The notes below the pieces were generated by a model. That model searched no databases, was not told the DNA's origin, and saw only the letters and a program-made list of their open reading frames with translations. Shown one piece after another: positions 25,794 through 33,573 of a stretch of DNA of 64,000 bases. Source of the stretch: DASYTH01 sp035762905 (GTDB taxonomy: Bacteria; Actinomycetota; Actinomycetes; Mycobacteriales; Pseudonocardiaceae). The stretch lies in NCBI RefSeq assembly GCF_035762905.1, contig NZ_DASUCC010000103.1, positions 22,566-86,565 on the forward strand, written 5' to 3'. The translations under genes were made by a program, and so were the position numbers. The number at the start of each line of letters is the position of its first letter. Position 1 is the first letter of the stretch.

Positions 25794-26575
25794 GAACGAA
25801 CATGGGCGTCCTCGGTCCGCTGGTGCTCGACCGCGCCGGCCGGTCCCGGGTGCCGAGCGCACCGAAACCACGCCAACTGCTTGCCCTGCTGATGATCCAC
25901 GCGAACCAGATGGTGCGGGCCAGCGACTGCCTGGTCGAGCTGTGGGACACCCAGCCGCCCAAGAGCGCCATGTCCACGCTGCAGACCTACGTGCTGCACC
26001 TGCGCCGGGCGTTCGAGGAGGACGACGAGGACGGCGCACCCGGTCCGGAGCTGCGCACCATGAACCAGGGCTACCAGCTCTGCGTGCCCCGGCGCGAGCT
26101 GGACCAGTTCGCGTTCCAGGACCTGACCCGGCAGGGCGGGGATGCCGCCCGGGCCGGCGACCACCGGCGCGCCTCCGCGCTGTTCGGCCAGGCGCTGCGG
26201 TTGTGGCGTGGTCCGGCGCTGGCCGACGTGCGGCCCGGACCGCTCAGCCTGCCGCCGCTGGTGGAGCTGGAGGAGACCCGCAAGTACGTGCTGGAGCGGC
26301 GGATCGAGGCGGACCTGCGACTCGGCCGGCACCACCAGCTGCTCACCGAGCTGGACCGGCTGACCAGAGCGGCGCCGACGCACGAGAACCTGCACGGGCA
26401 GTACATGCTCGCGCTGTACCGGGCCGGCCAGCAGAACCGCGCGCTGACCGTGTACCGCCGGCTTTCCCGGACCCTGGAAGAGGATCTGGGCTTCGAGCCG
26501 GGCACCCGGATCCAGCGGCTGCACCGGGCCGTCGCGGCCGGGCACCCGGCGCTCGGCGCACCTAGCCGACCCTGA
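25790..26575 (+). CDS. SARP-family transcriptional regulator (BTAD domain)
   Basis: A 261-residue second SARP. The N-terminal winged helix starts MGVLGPLVLDRAG after a short leader and shows PSAPKPRQLLALLMIHANQMV and TLQTYVLHLRRAF. The BTAD domain runs from about 95 to the end (LDQFAFQDLTRQG; LWRGPALADVR). Its start overlaps the prephenate dehydrogenase-like stop as ATGA. It probably controls the cluster, perhaps together with the SARP at 18.6 kb. It converges with the CysNC gene and overlaps it by 14 bases. Confidence 0.85.
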   Translation: MRTNMGVLGPLVLDRAGRSRVPSAPKPRQLLALLMIHANQMVRASDCLVELWDTQPPKSAMSTLQTYVLHLRRAFEEDDEDGAPGPELRTMNQGYQLCVPRRELDQFAFQDLTRQGGDAARAGDHRRASALFGQALRLWRGPALADVRPGPLSLPPLVELEETRKYVLERRIEADLRLGRHHQLLTELDRLTRAAPTHENLHGQYMLALYRAGQQNRALTVYRRLSRTLEEDLGFEPGTRIQRLHRAVAAGHPALGAPSRP

Positions 26576-28388
26576 GCACCTCGTCGAGCACCCGGCGCAC
26601 GGCCACGGCCATCGCCGCCGGGTCGCCGTCCTCGGGCCGCAGCACCAGCTCCGGCGCCCGCGGTGCCTCGTACGGATCGTCGATGCCGGTGAACCCGGTG
26701 ATCTCGCCGGCCCGGGCCCGCTGGTACATGCCCTTGGGATCGCGGGCCTCGCACACCTCGAGCGGCACGTCCAGGTGAACCTCCATGAAGGACAGTCCGG
26801 CCGCCTCGTGTGCGGCCCGCGCCCGGTCCCGCCCGTCCCGGTACGGGCTGATCAGCGACACCACGGCAACCATTCCCACGCCGGCGAACAGCTTCGCCAC
26901 CTCACCGACCCGCCGGACGTTCTCCTCCCGGTCCGCCCGGCCGAACCCGAGGTCGGCGTTGAGCCCGTGCCGCAGGTTGTCCCCGTCGAGCAGGTAGGCC
27001 GGCCGGCCGGCGGCCACCAGCTCCCGCTCGAGCGCCGCCGCCACGCTCGACTTGCCGGAGGCGGACAGCCCGGTGAACCACACCGTTGCGCCGCAGGCCG
27101 GACGGTCCTGTGTGGACACCGAACCGTGGTGCCACACCACGCCCGAGCCGGTCAGGCTGGGACCGATGATCATCCCGGCTCCAACGGTGTCGTTGGTCGC
27201 CTCGTCCACCAGCACGAAGCTGCCGGTCGCCCGGTTGCGCCGGTACGGGTCGAACAGCAGCGGCTGCCCGGTGCGCAGCCGGATCCGGCCGATCTCGTTG
27301 AGCGCCAACGAGTCCGCGGCCCGGTCCCGGTGCAGCGTGTTCACGTCCATCCGGTAGTCGACGGCCTCGACGGTCGTCACGGTCGAGCGGGTGGTGTGCA
27401 GCAGCCGGTAACGCCGGCCGACGGACAGCTTCGACCGGTCGGCGAGCCAGCACAGCAGCGCGTCGACCTCGCTGGCCACCTGCGGCCGGTTGTTGGGCCG
27501 GCACAGTAGATCGCCGCGGCCCACGTCCAGTTCGCCGGCCAACCGCACGCTGACCGCCTGCGGCGGCGCGGCCTCGGCCAGCTCCGCGGCGCCCGGCCCG
27601 AACACCTGCTCGACCGTCGTGCTGTGCCCGGCGGGCAGCACCACGACCTCGTCACCCGGCCGGAACACCCCGCCGGCAACGGTTCCGGCGTAGCGGCGCG
27701 GCTGGTTCGGCTCGCGGACCACGTACTGCACCGGCAGCCGGGCGTCGATCAGGTTGCGGTCGGAGGAGGTGTGCGTCTCCTCGAGCCGGCGCAGCAACGA
27801 AGTGCCCTCGTACCACGGCATGCTGGCGGTCCGGTGCACCACGTTGTCCCCGGACAGCGCGGACACCGGCACGAACGACAGGTCCGGCACGTCCAGCTTC
27901 GCGCTGAACTCGCCGAACTCCGCGCAGATCTCCTCGAACCGGTCCCGGGACCAGTCGACCAGGTCCATCTTGTTCACGCACAGCACCACGTGCCGAATGC
28001 CGAGCAGGCTGGCGATCAGCGCGTGCCGGCGGGACTGCTCGGTGACCCCGTTGCGCGCGTCCACCAGGATCAGCGCCAGGTCCGCTGTGGACGCACCGGT
28101 CACCATGTTGCGGGTGTACTGGATGTGCCCAGGGCAGTCGGCGATGATGAACTTGCGCACCGGCGAGCTGAAGTACCGGTAGGCCACGTCGATGGTGATG
28201 CCCTGGGCCCGTTCGGCGCGCAGGCCGTCGGTGACCAGCGCCAGATCCGGCCCCACGTCGCCGGATCGCTCCAGCGCGGCGAGCTGGTCGTCGAACAATG
28301 CCTTGGAGTCGAACAGCAACCGCCCGACCAGCGTCGACTTACCGTCGTCAACGCTGCCCGCGGTGACCAGTCGAAGCAGCCCGGCCAC
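26562..28388 (-). CDS. cysNC: bifunctional sulfate adenylyltransferase large subunit / APS kinase (CysNC)
   Basis: A 608-residue fusion. Residues 1-430 are the CysN GTPase: P-loop GSVDDGKST (11-19), DCPGH switch II, the NKMD motif and the elongation-factor-like domains that follow. From about 433 it is an APS kinase, with its own P-loop GLSASGKSS, LLDGDNLRHGL, the RR..E region and KGMYQRARAGEITGFTG. With CysD it makes PAPS from sulfate, ATP and GTP. GTG start, with a one-base overlap with the cysD stop (TAGTG). Fused CysNC is common in actinobacteria; its place inside a biosynthetic region suggests dedicated PAPS supply. Confidence 0.92.
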   Translation of the reverse strand: MAGLLRLVTAGSVDDGKSTLVGRLLFDSKALFDDQLAALERSGDVGPDLALVTDGLRAERAQGITIDVAYRYFSSPVRKFIIADCPGHIQYTRNMVTGASTADLALILVDARNGVTEQSRRHALIASLLGIRHVVLCVNKMDLVDWSRDRFEEICAEFGEFSAKLDVPDLSFVPVSALSGDNVVHRTASMPWYEGTSLLRRLEETHTSSDRNLIDARLPVQYVVREPNQPRRYAGTVAGGVFRPGDEVVVLPAGHSTTVEQVFGPGAAELAEAAPPQAVSVRLAGELDVGRGDLLCRPNNRPQVASEVDALLCWLADRSKLSVGRRYRLLHTTRSTVTTVEAVDYRMDVNTLHRDRAADSLALNEIGRIRLRTGQPLLFDPYRRNRATGSFVLVDEATNDTVGAGMIIGPSLTGSGVVWHHGSVSTQDRPACGATVWFTGLSASGKSSVAAALERELVAAGRPAYLLDGDNLRHGLNADLGFGRADREENVRRVGEVAKLFAGVGMVAVVSLISPYRDGRDRARAAHEAAGLSFMEVHLDVPLEVCEARDPKGMYQRARAGEITGFTGIDDPYEAPRAPELVLRPEDGDPAAMAVAVRRVLDEVLRVG

Positions 28389-29308
28389 TAGAAGTACCCC
28401 TCTTTCTTCCGATCCTCCATGCCGGTCTCGGAGATCCGGTCGTCCGCCCGGGTGGCGCCGCGCTCGGAGAGCCGGCTGCCGGCCAACTCGGCGATCACCC
28501 CGGCAACCGTGCCGGCCGTCGACTCCACACAGCCGGTGCAGGTGGCGTCGCCGACCGTGCGGAACCGCACCCGGGCCTCGAACGCCTCCTCGCCGGGCTG
28601 CCGCCGCACGTGCTGGGAGTCGGCCAGCAGCATCCCGTCCCGCTCGAACACCTTCCGGCGGTGCGCGAAGTACAGCGCGGGCAGGTCGATGTCCTCGGCC
28701 GCGATGTAGCGCCAGATGTCCAGCTCGGTCCAGTTGGACAGCGGGAACACCCGGATGTGCTCACCCGGCCGGTGCCGGCCGTTGTACAGGTTCCACAGCT
28801 CGGGTCGCTGGCCGCGCGGGTCCCACTGGCCGAACTCGTCGCGGAAGCTGAACACGCGTTCCTTGGCGCGGGCCTTCTCCTCGTCCCGGCGGGCCCCGCC
28901 GAACACGGCGTCGAACCGGCCGTCGGCAAGGGCCCGCAGCAGCGCCGTGGTCTGCAGCCGGTTGCGGCTGGCTCCCGGGCCGGTCGGCTCGACCGAGCGC
29001 CCGGCGTCGATGTCGTCCTGCACCCGGGAGACCAGCAGCCGCAGGCCCAACCGGCGCACGGTGTCGTCGCGGTAGCGCAGCACCTCGGTGAAGTTGTGCC
29101 CGGTATCCACGTGCAGCACCGGAAACGGTAGCCCGGCCGGCGCAAACGCCTTGACCGCGAGATGCAACATCACCGCGGAGTCCTTGCCACCGGAGAACAG
29201 CAGCACCGGCCGGTCGAACGTGGCGGCCACCTCCCTGATGATGTGCACCGACTCGGCCTCGAGAGTGCGCAGGTCATCCAGGTCGTGGCGGGTTGTAGCG
29301 GCGGTCAT
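28388..29308 (-). CDS. cysD: sulfate adenylyltransferase small subunit (CysD)
   Basis: A 306-residue protein, close to the family length. The PP-loop SGGKDS lies at about 39-44. Later blocks include FPVLHVDTGHNFTEVLRYRD, GARRDEEKARAKERVFSFRDE, and the NWTELDIWRYI and LPALYFAHRR stretches. The start MTAATTRHD is chosen because ggagggtgg stands directly before it; an upstream in-frame ATG is poorer. It forms the ATP-sulfurylase complex with the GTPase part of CysNC. It is divergent from the McrA/MitR-like oxidase. Confidence 0.92.
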   Translation of the reverse strand: MTAATTRHDLDDLRTLEAESVHIIREVAATFDRPVLLFSGGKDSAVMLHLAVKAFAPAGLPFPVLHVDTGHNFTEVLRYRDDTVRRLGLRLLVSRVQDDIDAGRSVEPTGPGASRNRLQTTALLRALADGRFDAVFGGARRDEEKARAKERVFSFRDEFGQWDPRGQRPELWNLYNGRHRPGEHIRVFPLSNWTELDIWRYIAAEDIDLPALYFAHRRKVFERDGMLLADSQHVRRQPGEEAFEARVRFRTVGDATCTGCVESTAGTVAGVIAELAGSRLSERGATRADDRISETGMEDRKKEGYF

Positions 29309-29356
29309 CCACCCTCCAGCGGCAAAATGCTCAGCCGATTCGTACAGGAATGACAA

Positions 29357-29371
29357 ACCCGTGGTACGGGT
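29357..29371. promoter_or_regulatory. 15-base perfect hyphenated palindrome (candidate operator)
   Basis: ACCCGT GGT ACGGGT lies in the 161-base space between the divergent cysD and McrA/MitR-like genes. The same space contains two copies of TGTTAG (29430 and 29454) 24 bases apart. Such symmetrical and repeated sites fit a regulator controlling both directions. The binding protein is unknown. Confidence 0.4.
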
Positions 29372-29469
29372 CCTCATTCGATCGTTCCAAAGCGCGCTAA
29401 TCTGCTGGCAGAGCCGACCTCTTCCGCGTTGTTAGGCGCGGTGCAAACACCCCTGTTAGCCTTCCTGAT

Positions 29470-30873
29470 ATGAGGCCTGCGGCAACCAGCGCCTTCGAGA
29501 CGCTCGCCGCCGAGGTGGACGGGCCGGTCTACCTGCCCGGAACCTCGGAGTACGCCGAGGAGATCGACGGTTTCGACCGGTCGGTGCGGCACCGCCCGAC
29601 GGTCGTGGTGGGAGCGACAAGCGCAGCGGACGTGGTGGCGGCGGTGCGGTTCGCCCGGGACAACGACCTGGGCGTCGCGGTGCAGAACACCGGGCACGGC
29701 GTGGCATTGCCCGCCGACAAGGCGGTGTTCATCTCCACCAGACGGATGACCGGGCACGAGGTCGACGCCCGGGCCAGGACCGCGCGCATCGAGGCCGGCG
29801 TGACCTGGGACGACGTGGTGGACAGCGCCGCGAAGCACGGGCTGGCCCCGCTGAACGGCTCGGCGCCGTTCGTCGGCGCCACGTCGTACACGCTCGGCGG
29901 CGGAGTCGGTGTGCTGGCCAGGAAGTACGGCTACGCCGCCGATCACGTGCGCTGGCTCGACGTGGTGACCGCCGATGGCGAACTGTTGCGTGCCAGCGAA
30001 TCCGAGCACCCGGACCTGTTCTGGGCGCTACGCGGCGGAAAGGGCAACTTCGGTGTGGTCACCGCGATGGCGGTGGAGCTGTTCGAGGTGTCCCGGCTCT
30101 ACGGCGGCGGGCTGTTCTTCCCCGCCGAGTCCACCCCGCGGGTGCTGCACACCTACCGCGAATGGGTGACCGGCGTGCCCGAGGACATGAGCACGTCGTT
30201 CGTCATGATCCCGTTCCCGGAACTGGACTTCGTGCCGGAGCCGTTGCGCGGCAAGTTCGCCACGCACATCCGGGTGGCCTACCTCGGGTCGGCCGAGGAG
30301 GGTGCCCGGCTGATCCAGCCGCTGCGCGACGTCGGGCCGCGGTTGCTGGACACCGTCGAGGAGATGCCGTACAGCAAGGTCGGAACGATTCACAACGACC
30401 CGCCGACGGCCGGGTCCTACTACATCAACACCTTCCAGCTCACCGGGTTGGAGGCCGGCACCGTGGACACGGTGCTCGAGCTGGCCGGTCCGGACGCCGA
30501 CGGCACGGTCATGGTGGAGATCCGCCAACTCGGCGGCGCGTTGGCCCGGCCGCCGAAGGTGCCGAACGCGGTGGCCCACCGGGACGACGTGCCGTTCCAG
30601 GTGTACGCGGCGTCGGTGCTCGGCAACGGCCAGGACGACGTGGTGCTGACCGCGCACGCCCGGCTGGTGGACCGGCTGAGCCGGTGGGACAGCGGCCACC
30701 GCATGCTCAACTTCATGGCCGGGATCGCCCACACCGACCCGTCGGACGTGCGCGACGCGTTCACCGACGAGGCCTATACCCGGCTGGTCGCGCTGAAGAC
30801 CAGGTACGACCCGGGGAACATGTTCCGGTTCAACCACAATATTCCCCCGGCGCCCGGGAAGCAGCGGCGGTAA
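29470..30873 (+). CDS. FAD-dependent oxidase, McrA/MitR-like (berberine-bridge type)
   Basis: A 467-residue flavoprotein. The N-terminal FAD_binding_4 domain includes RHRPTVVVGATSAADVVAAVR, QNTGHGVAL with His76 as the probable 8-alpha FAD attachment residue, and LNGSAPFVGATSYTLGGGVG, where BBE proteins usually have a second (cysteinyl) attachment; here there is no Cys. The C-terminal BBE segment ends YDPGNMFRFNHNIPP. In mitomycin producers McrA re-oxidises activated drug (resistance) and MitR is a related biosynthetic oxidase; which this one is cannot be told. Its neighbours are MmcQ, MmcR and MRD homologues. Confidence 0.82.
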   Translation: MRPAATSAFETLAAEVDGPVYLPGTSEYAEEIDGFDRSVRHRPTVVVGATSAADVVAAVRFARDNDLGVAVQNTGHGVALPADKAVFISTRRMTGHEVDARARTARIEAGVTWDDVVDSAAKHGLAPLNGSAPFVGATSYTLGGGVGVLARKYGYAADHVRWLDVVTADGELLRASESEHPDLFWALRGGKGNFGVVTAMAVELFEVSRLYGGGLFFPAESTPRVLHTYREWVTGVPEDMSTSFVMIPFPELDFVPEPLRGKFATHIRVAYLGSAEEGARLIQPLRDVGPRLLDTVEEMPYSKVGTIHNDPPTAGSYYINTFQLTGLEAGTVDTVLELAGPDADGTVMVEIRQLGGALARPPKVPNAVAHRDDVPFQVYAASVLGNGQDDVVLTAHARLVDRLSRWDSGHRMLNFMAGIAHTDPSDVRDAFTDEAYTRLVALKTRYDPGNMFRFNHNIPPAPGKQRR

Positions 30874-30890
30874 CCGTCCACTCGGGACGG
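30874..30890. terminator. small hairpin between convergent genes
   Basis: ccgtcc at 30874 pairs with ggacgg at 30885 over a 5-base loop in the 18-base gap between the McrA/MitR-like gene and the MmcQ-like gene. A short bidirectional terminator is likely. Confidence 0.45.
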
Positions 30891-30891
30891 C

Positions 30892-31257
30892 TCAGCGCTG
30901 CGGCAGGGTCTCCCGGACCTTCCTGGGCAGTCCGGCGACCACCCGATCGTAGGCGTGCTCGACCATGTCGCGCAGCTCGCCGTCCGGCACGGTTCCGTCC
31001 AGCAGCACGGTGTTCCAGTGCTTCTTGTTGACGTGGTAGCCCTCGGTCACGGCCGGGAACTGGGCGCGCAGCTCCAGCGCCAGGCTGGGCTCACACTTCA
31101 GGGTGATCTGCGGCGGGTCGGTTTCCGGCTGCAGAATGGCGAACGACTTGTCCGCGACCTTGTACACCGTCGCGTCCGGGCCGTACGGGTGGTCCTCGGT
31201 GACCTTCGGAAAGCTCTTGGCCAGCTGGGAAACCTTGGTGACCTTCCGTGGCGTCAT
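30892..31257 (-). CDS. mmcQ: MmcQ/YjbR family protein
   Basis: A 121-residue protein of the MmcQ/YjbR family (CyaY-like double-wing fold), which is named after the MmcQ protein of the mitomycin cluster. Visible blocks are SFPKVTEDHPYGPDATVYKV, FAILQ, QITLKCEPSLALELRAQFPAV, YHVNKKHWNTVLLDG and a C-terminal helix with MVEHAYDRVVAGL. The start at 31257 is chosen because the fold starts there; an upstream in-frame ATG adds an unrelated Gly/Arg leader. DNA or small-molecule binding has been proposed for the family; the exact role is unknown. The tail faces the oxidase gene. Confidence 0.85.
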   Translation of the reverse strand: MTPRKVTKVSQLAKSFPKVTEDHPYGPDATVYKVADKSFAILQPETDPPQITLKCEPSLALELRAQFPAVTEGYHVNKKHWNTVLLDGTVPDGELRDMVEHAYDRVVAGLPRKVRETLPQR

Positions 31258-31262
31258 GCCGA

Positions 31263-31931
31263 TTATTCTACCGCCGCAACGGGTGCCGGGTGCACGCCGA
31301 CAACCAGTGGGTGACAACCCCGGAACTTGCCGGGAAACCGGTTGTTCGGCCGGGTCAGGCCCAGGGTCAGCAGCAGCGGTCCGTTGCGCAGCAATGAGTC
31401 CCGGGCGTGCCGGGCGACATCATCCGGTAGCGCGCCGTCCTCGGCCCGCGCCAGCAACGGCCCCGACGTGTCCACGTCCGGCACGATCCAGTCGAACTCC
31501 TCGCCGGTGGCGTCGCTGAACGCGAACCGCAGGAACACCCGGCCGCGGGTGGCCCGTCTGGTGAATACCCGGTGCAGGTCGGCGTACACCATCCCGAGCG
31601 AGCGTTGCCCGCCGAGCGCCTCGTGCACGCCGCGGTCCACGTACCGGTCCGTCCACTCGCGACAGCGGGCCGCGGACCAGTGCTCCGCCGGGCGCGGCTC
31701 GGCGCACAGCTCGCGGTCCTCGGGCCGCGGGTCGGCCACCGTCGGTTCACCCAGGTCGACCGCGGTCCACCGGTTGTACCGCCACGGCGAGCCGGTCCGG
31801 TCCCGCACCTGCTCCAGCGGCACCGGCTCGGGCCGCACCCACTGCCCGTCCGCGGTCAGCGCCCCCACGCACGCGTGCGTGTCGGACTGCTGGGTGACGG
31901 CCATCGGCAGCACCGCGTGCGGCTCAGGCAC
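31263..31931 (-). CDS. hypothetical protein (222 aa), possible dual OB-type domain
   Basis: An uncharacterised 222-residue protein. Its N-terminal strand HAVLPMAVTQQSDTHACVG and the C-terminal LLTLGLTRPNNRF with GCHPLVVGVHP resemble the ends of proteins described as containing a dual OB domain, but this is a weak comparison. The middle is rich in Arg, Trp and acidic residues. The GTG overlaps the MmcR-like stop by 8 bases, so it is translated with it; an internal ATG at 31904 would cut into the first strand. The context is mitomycin-type resistance and tailoring. Confidence 0.5.
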   Translation of the reverse strand: MPEPHAVLPMAVTQQSDTHACVGALTADGQWVRPEPVPLEQVRDRTGSPWRYNRWTAVDLGEPTVADPRPEDRELCAEPRPAEHWSAARCREWTDRYVDRGVHEALGGQRSLGMVYADLHRVFTRRATRGRVFLRFAFSDATGEEFDWIVPDVDTSGPLLARAEDGALPDDVARHARDSLLRNGPLLLTLGLTRPNNRFPGKFRGCHPLVVGVHPAPVAAVE

Positions 31932-32949
31932 GGGTGGCTTCCAGGATGCGCAGCGACCCGGACACCGGGATGGTCCGCCGGACCTGTAGCCCGGCCCGCT
32001 CGATCAGCTCGCGGTAGTCGCGCTCGGTGCGGTCCTGCCCGCCGCACAGCACGGTCAGCAGCAGGCCGCGGAACAGGTCCTCCTCGTCGGAGTCCTCGTC
32101 GATCACGCCCTCGAGCACCAGCAGCGTGGAGTCCGGGCGCATCGCGTCCCGGATCCGGCTCAGGATGCGCACGATGTCGTCGCCGTCCCAGTCGTGCAGC
32201 GCCCGCTTGATCAGGTAGAGATCGGCCTGCTCCGGCACCTTGTCGAAGAAGTCGCCGGCCACCAGCTCGTAGCGGCCGGCCACCCCGGCCGCGCCGAGCA
32301 GCCGCTCGGCCAGCGGGATGATCTCGTCGCGCTCCAGCAGTGTGCCGTGCACGCCAGGATGCGCGGCCAGGATCGCGCCAAGCAGGCTGCCGAGCCCGCC
32401 GGCAACGTCGACGATCCGCGGGAACCGGGAGAAGTCGTAGACCCGGGCGACCTCGGCGCTCTCCTCCTCCGACACCGAGCTCATCGCCGCGTTGAACCGC
32501 TCCTTGGCGTCCGGGTCGGAGCTGGTCAGCTCCCAGAACGAGACGCCGTTGTTGGCCACCTCGAACGCGGACTCGCCGGTGCGCACCGAGTGCAGCAGTT
32601 GGCCCCACGCGGCCCAGTGCCATGGCGCGGCCATGAACCGGGCGTCGGCCGACTCGGCACAGCCCGGCTTGGTCTGCAGCACCTCGGACAGCGGCGTGCT
32701 GGCGTAGGTGCGGCCGTCGTCCAGTCGCTGGAACACGCCGAAGCTGGCCAGTGCCCGCAGCAGTCGGGCCAGGGTCGGCTCGTGCGCGCCGGTGGTCTCG
32801 GCCAGCTCGGCGACCGTCTGGTCGCGTTCGCCGAGCAGGTCGGGAATCCCCAGCTCCACCGCGACATGAATGGCGCGGGCCCGCCAGGCCCCCTGAAGGA
32901 GGGACACCATCTCTTTGCGCGTACCGAAGTCGAGCGAAAGGGTTGTCAT
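31924..32949 (-). CDS. mmcR: O-methyltransferase, MmcR-like (mitomycin 7-O-methyltransferase type)
   Basis: A 341-residue class I SAM-dependent O-methyltransferase with an N-terminal dimerisation domain. The alignment with remembered MmcR is close: LLQGAWRARAIHVAVELGIPDLL, TTGAHEPTLARLLR, DARFMAAPWHWAAW, HSVRTGES, and the DVAGGLGSLLGA SAM motif. The catalytic region reads YLIKRALHDWDGDDIVRIL with the base His. MmcR methylates the 7-hydroxyl of mitosane quinones, so a 7-methoxy or related aryl ether product is predicted. The ATG is preceded by a modest ggag site. Confidence 0.88.
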   Translation of the reverse strand: MTTLSLDFGTRKEMVSLLQGAWRARAIHVAVELGIPDLLGERDQTVAELAETTGAHEPTLARLLRALASFGVFQRLDDGRTYASTPLSEVLQTKPGCAESADARFMAAPWHWAAWGQLLHSVRTGESAFEVANNGVSFWELTSSDPDAKERFNAAMSSVSEEESAEVARVYDFSRFPRIVDVAGGLGSLLGAILAAHPGVHGTLLERDEIIPLAERLLGAAGVAGRYELVAGDFFDKVPEQADLYLIKRALHDWDGDDIVRILSRIRDAMRPDSTLLVLEGVIDEDSDEEDLFRGLLLTVLCGGQDRTERDYRELIERAGLQVRRTIPVSGSLRILEATRA

Positions 32950-33027
32950 TCGGTTTCACTCCGTGCTCGGGGACAGCCGGATTCCATCCTTTCACGGTCG
33001 CTCTGAAATATTGGTCCAGAAATGCGG

Positions 33028-33052
33028 AAAGGGCCGGTCGACCGGCCCTTTT
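33028..33052. terminator. palindromic hairpin terminator downstream of the MRD gene
   Basis: aaagggccggtcg / accggcccttt forms a 24-base perfect palindrome. On the minus strand it follows the MRD stop and precedes the MmcR start by about 80 bases, and the run of A/T at its edges helps a rho-independent terminator. It separates MRD from the mmcR gene, which therefore needs its own promoter or read-through. Confidence 0.7.
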
Positions 33053-33070
33053 CGCGCGGGTGAGGTCTGC

Positions 33071-33472
33071 TCAGGAGGACTTCTCCAGCGGAGCGCACAG
33101 CTCGACGTGGTTGCCGTCCGGGTCGAACACGATGGCGTAGCGCTGGCCCCAGAACGCGTCCCAGGGCTCCTTGTACTGCTCGTAGCCCAGCTCGCCGAGC
33201 TTGGCGTACACGGCGTCGACCCCGGCCGGGTCGGGACACCCGAACGCGATGGCCACCCGGTGCCCGCCCTTGGGCGGTGACCAGTCCGGATCGAACGACT
33301 TGACCGTGTCCACCGTGTCGAAGGCCAGCTTCAACCCGCCGGGCAGGTCGACGTCGACGTGCGGCGCCTCGTCGGCGGACTTCGGAATGTCCAGGCCGAG
33401 GTGCCGGTAGAACGCCAGCGACCTGGCCATGTCCTCGACGACCAATCCAAAAAACAGGAGTCGGGCTTCCAC
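33071..33472 (-). CDS. mrd: mitomycin resistance protein MRD-like (glyoxalase/bleomycin-resistance fold)
   Basis: A 133-residue vicinal-oxygen-chelate protein. It matches remembered MRD of S. lavendulae over its length: LFFGLVVEDMARSLAFYRHLG at the start, then EAPHVDVDLPGGLKLAFDTVDTV, SFDPDWSPPKGGHR, and the end GQRYAIVFDPDGNHVEL (each with only small changes). MRD binds mitomycin C stoichiometrically as a dimer and sequesters it. The GTG start has aaaggatct upstream. It is divergent from the plus-strand tailoring operon and followed by a terminator. It marks the product as mitosane-like. Confidence 0.88.
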   Translation of the reverse strand: MEARLLFFGLVVEDMARSLAFYRHLGLDIPKSADEAPHVDVDLPGGLKLAFDTVDTVKSFDPDWSPPKGGHRVAIAFGCPDPAGVDAVYAKLGELGYEQYKEPWDAFWGQRYAIVFDPDGNHVELCAPLEKSS

Positions 33473-33573
33473 GTTTAGTCAGATCCTTTCGCACTATGGA
33501 ATGGTGGTTGCTACAGGCTAGCAGTGCATGCCGCGGCAAATGCTGGAGCCATTCGGATGGAGGACGAAAGAGC

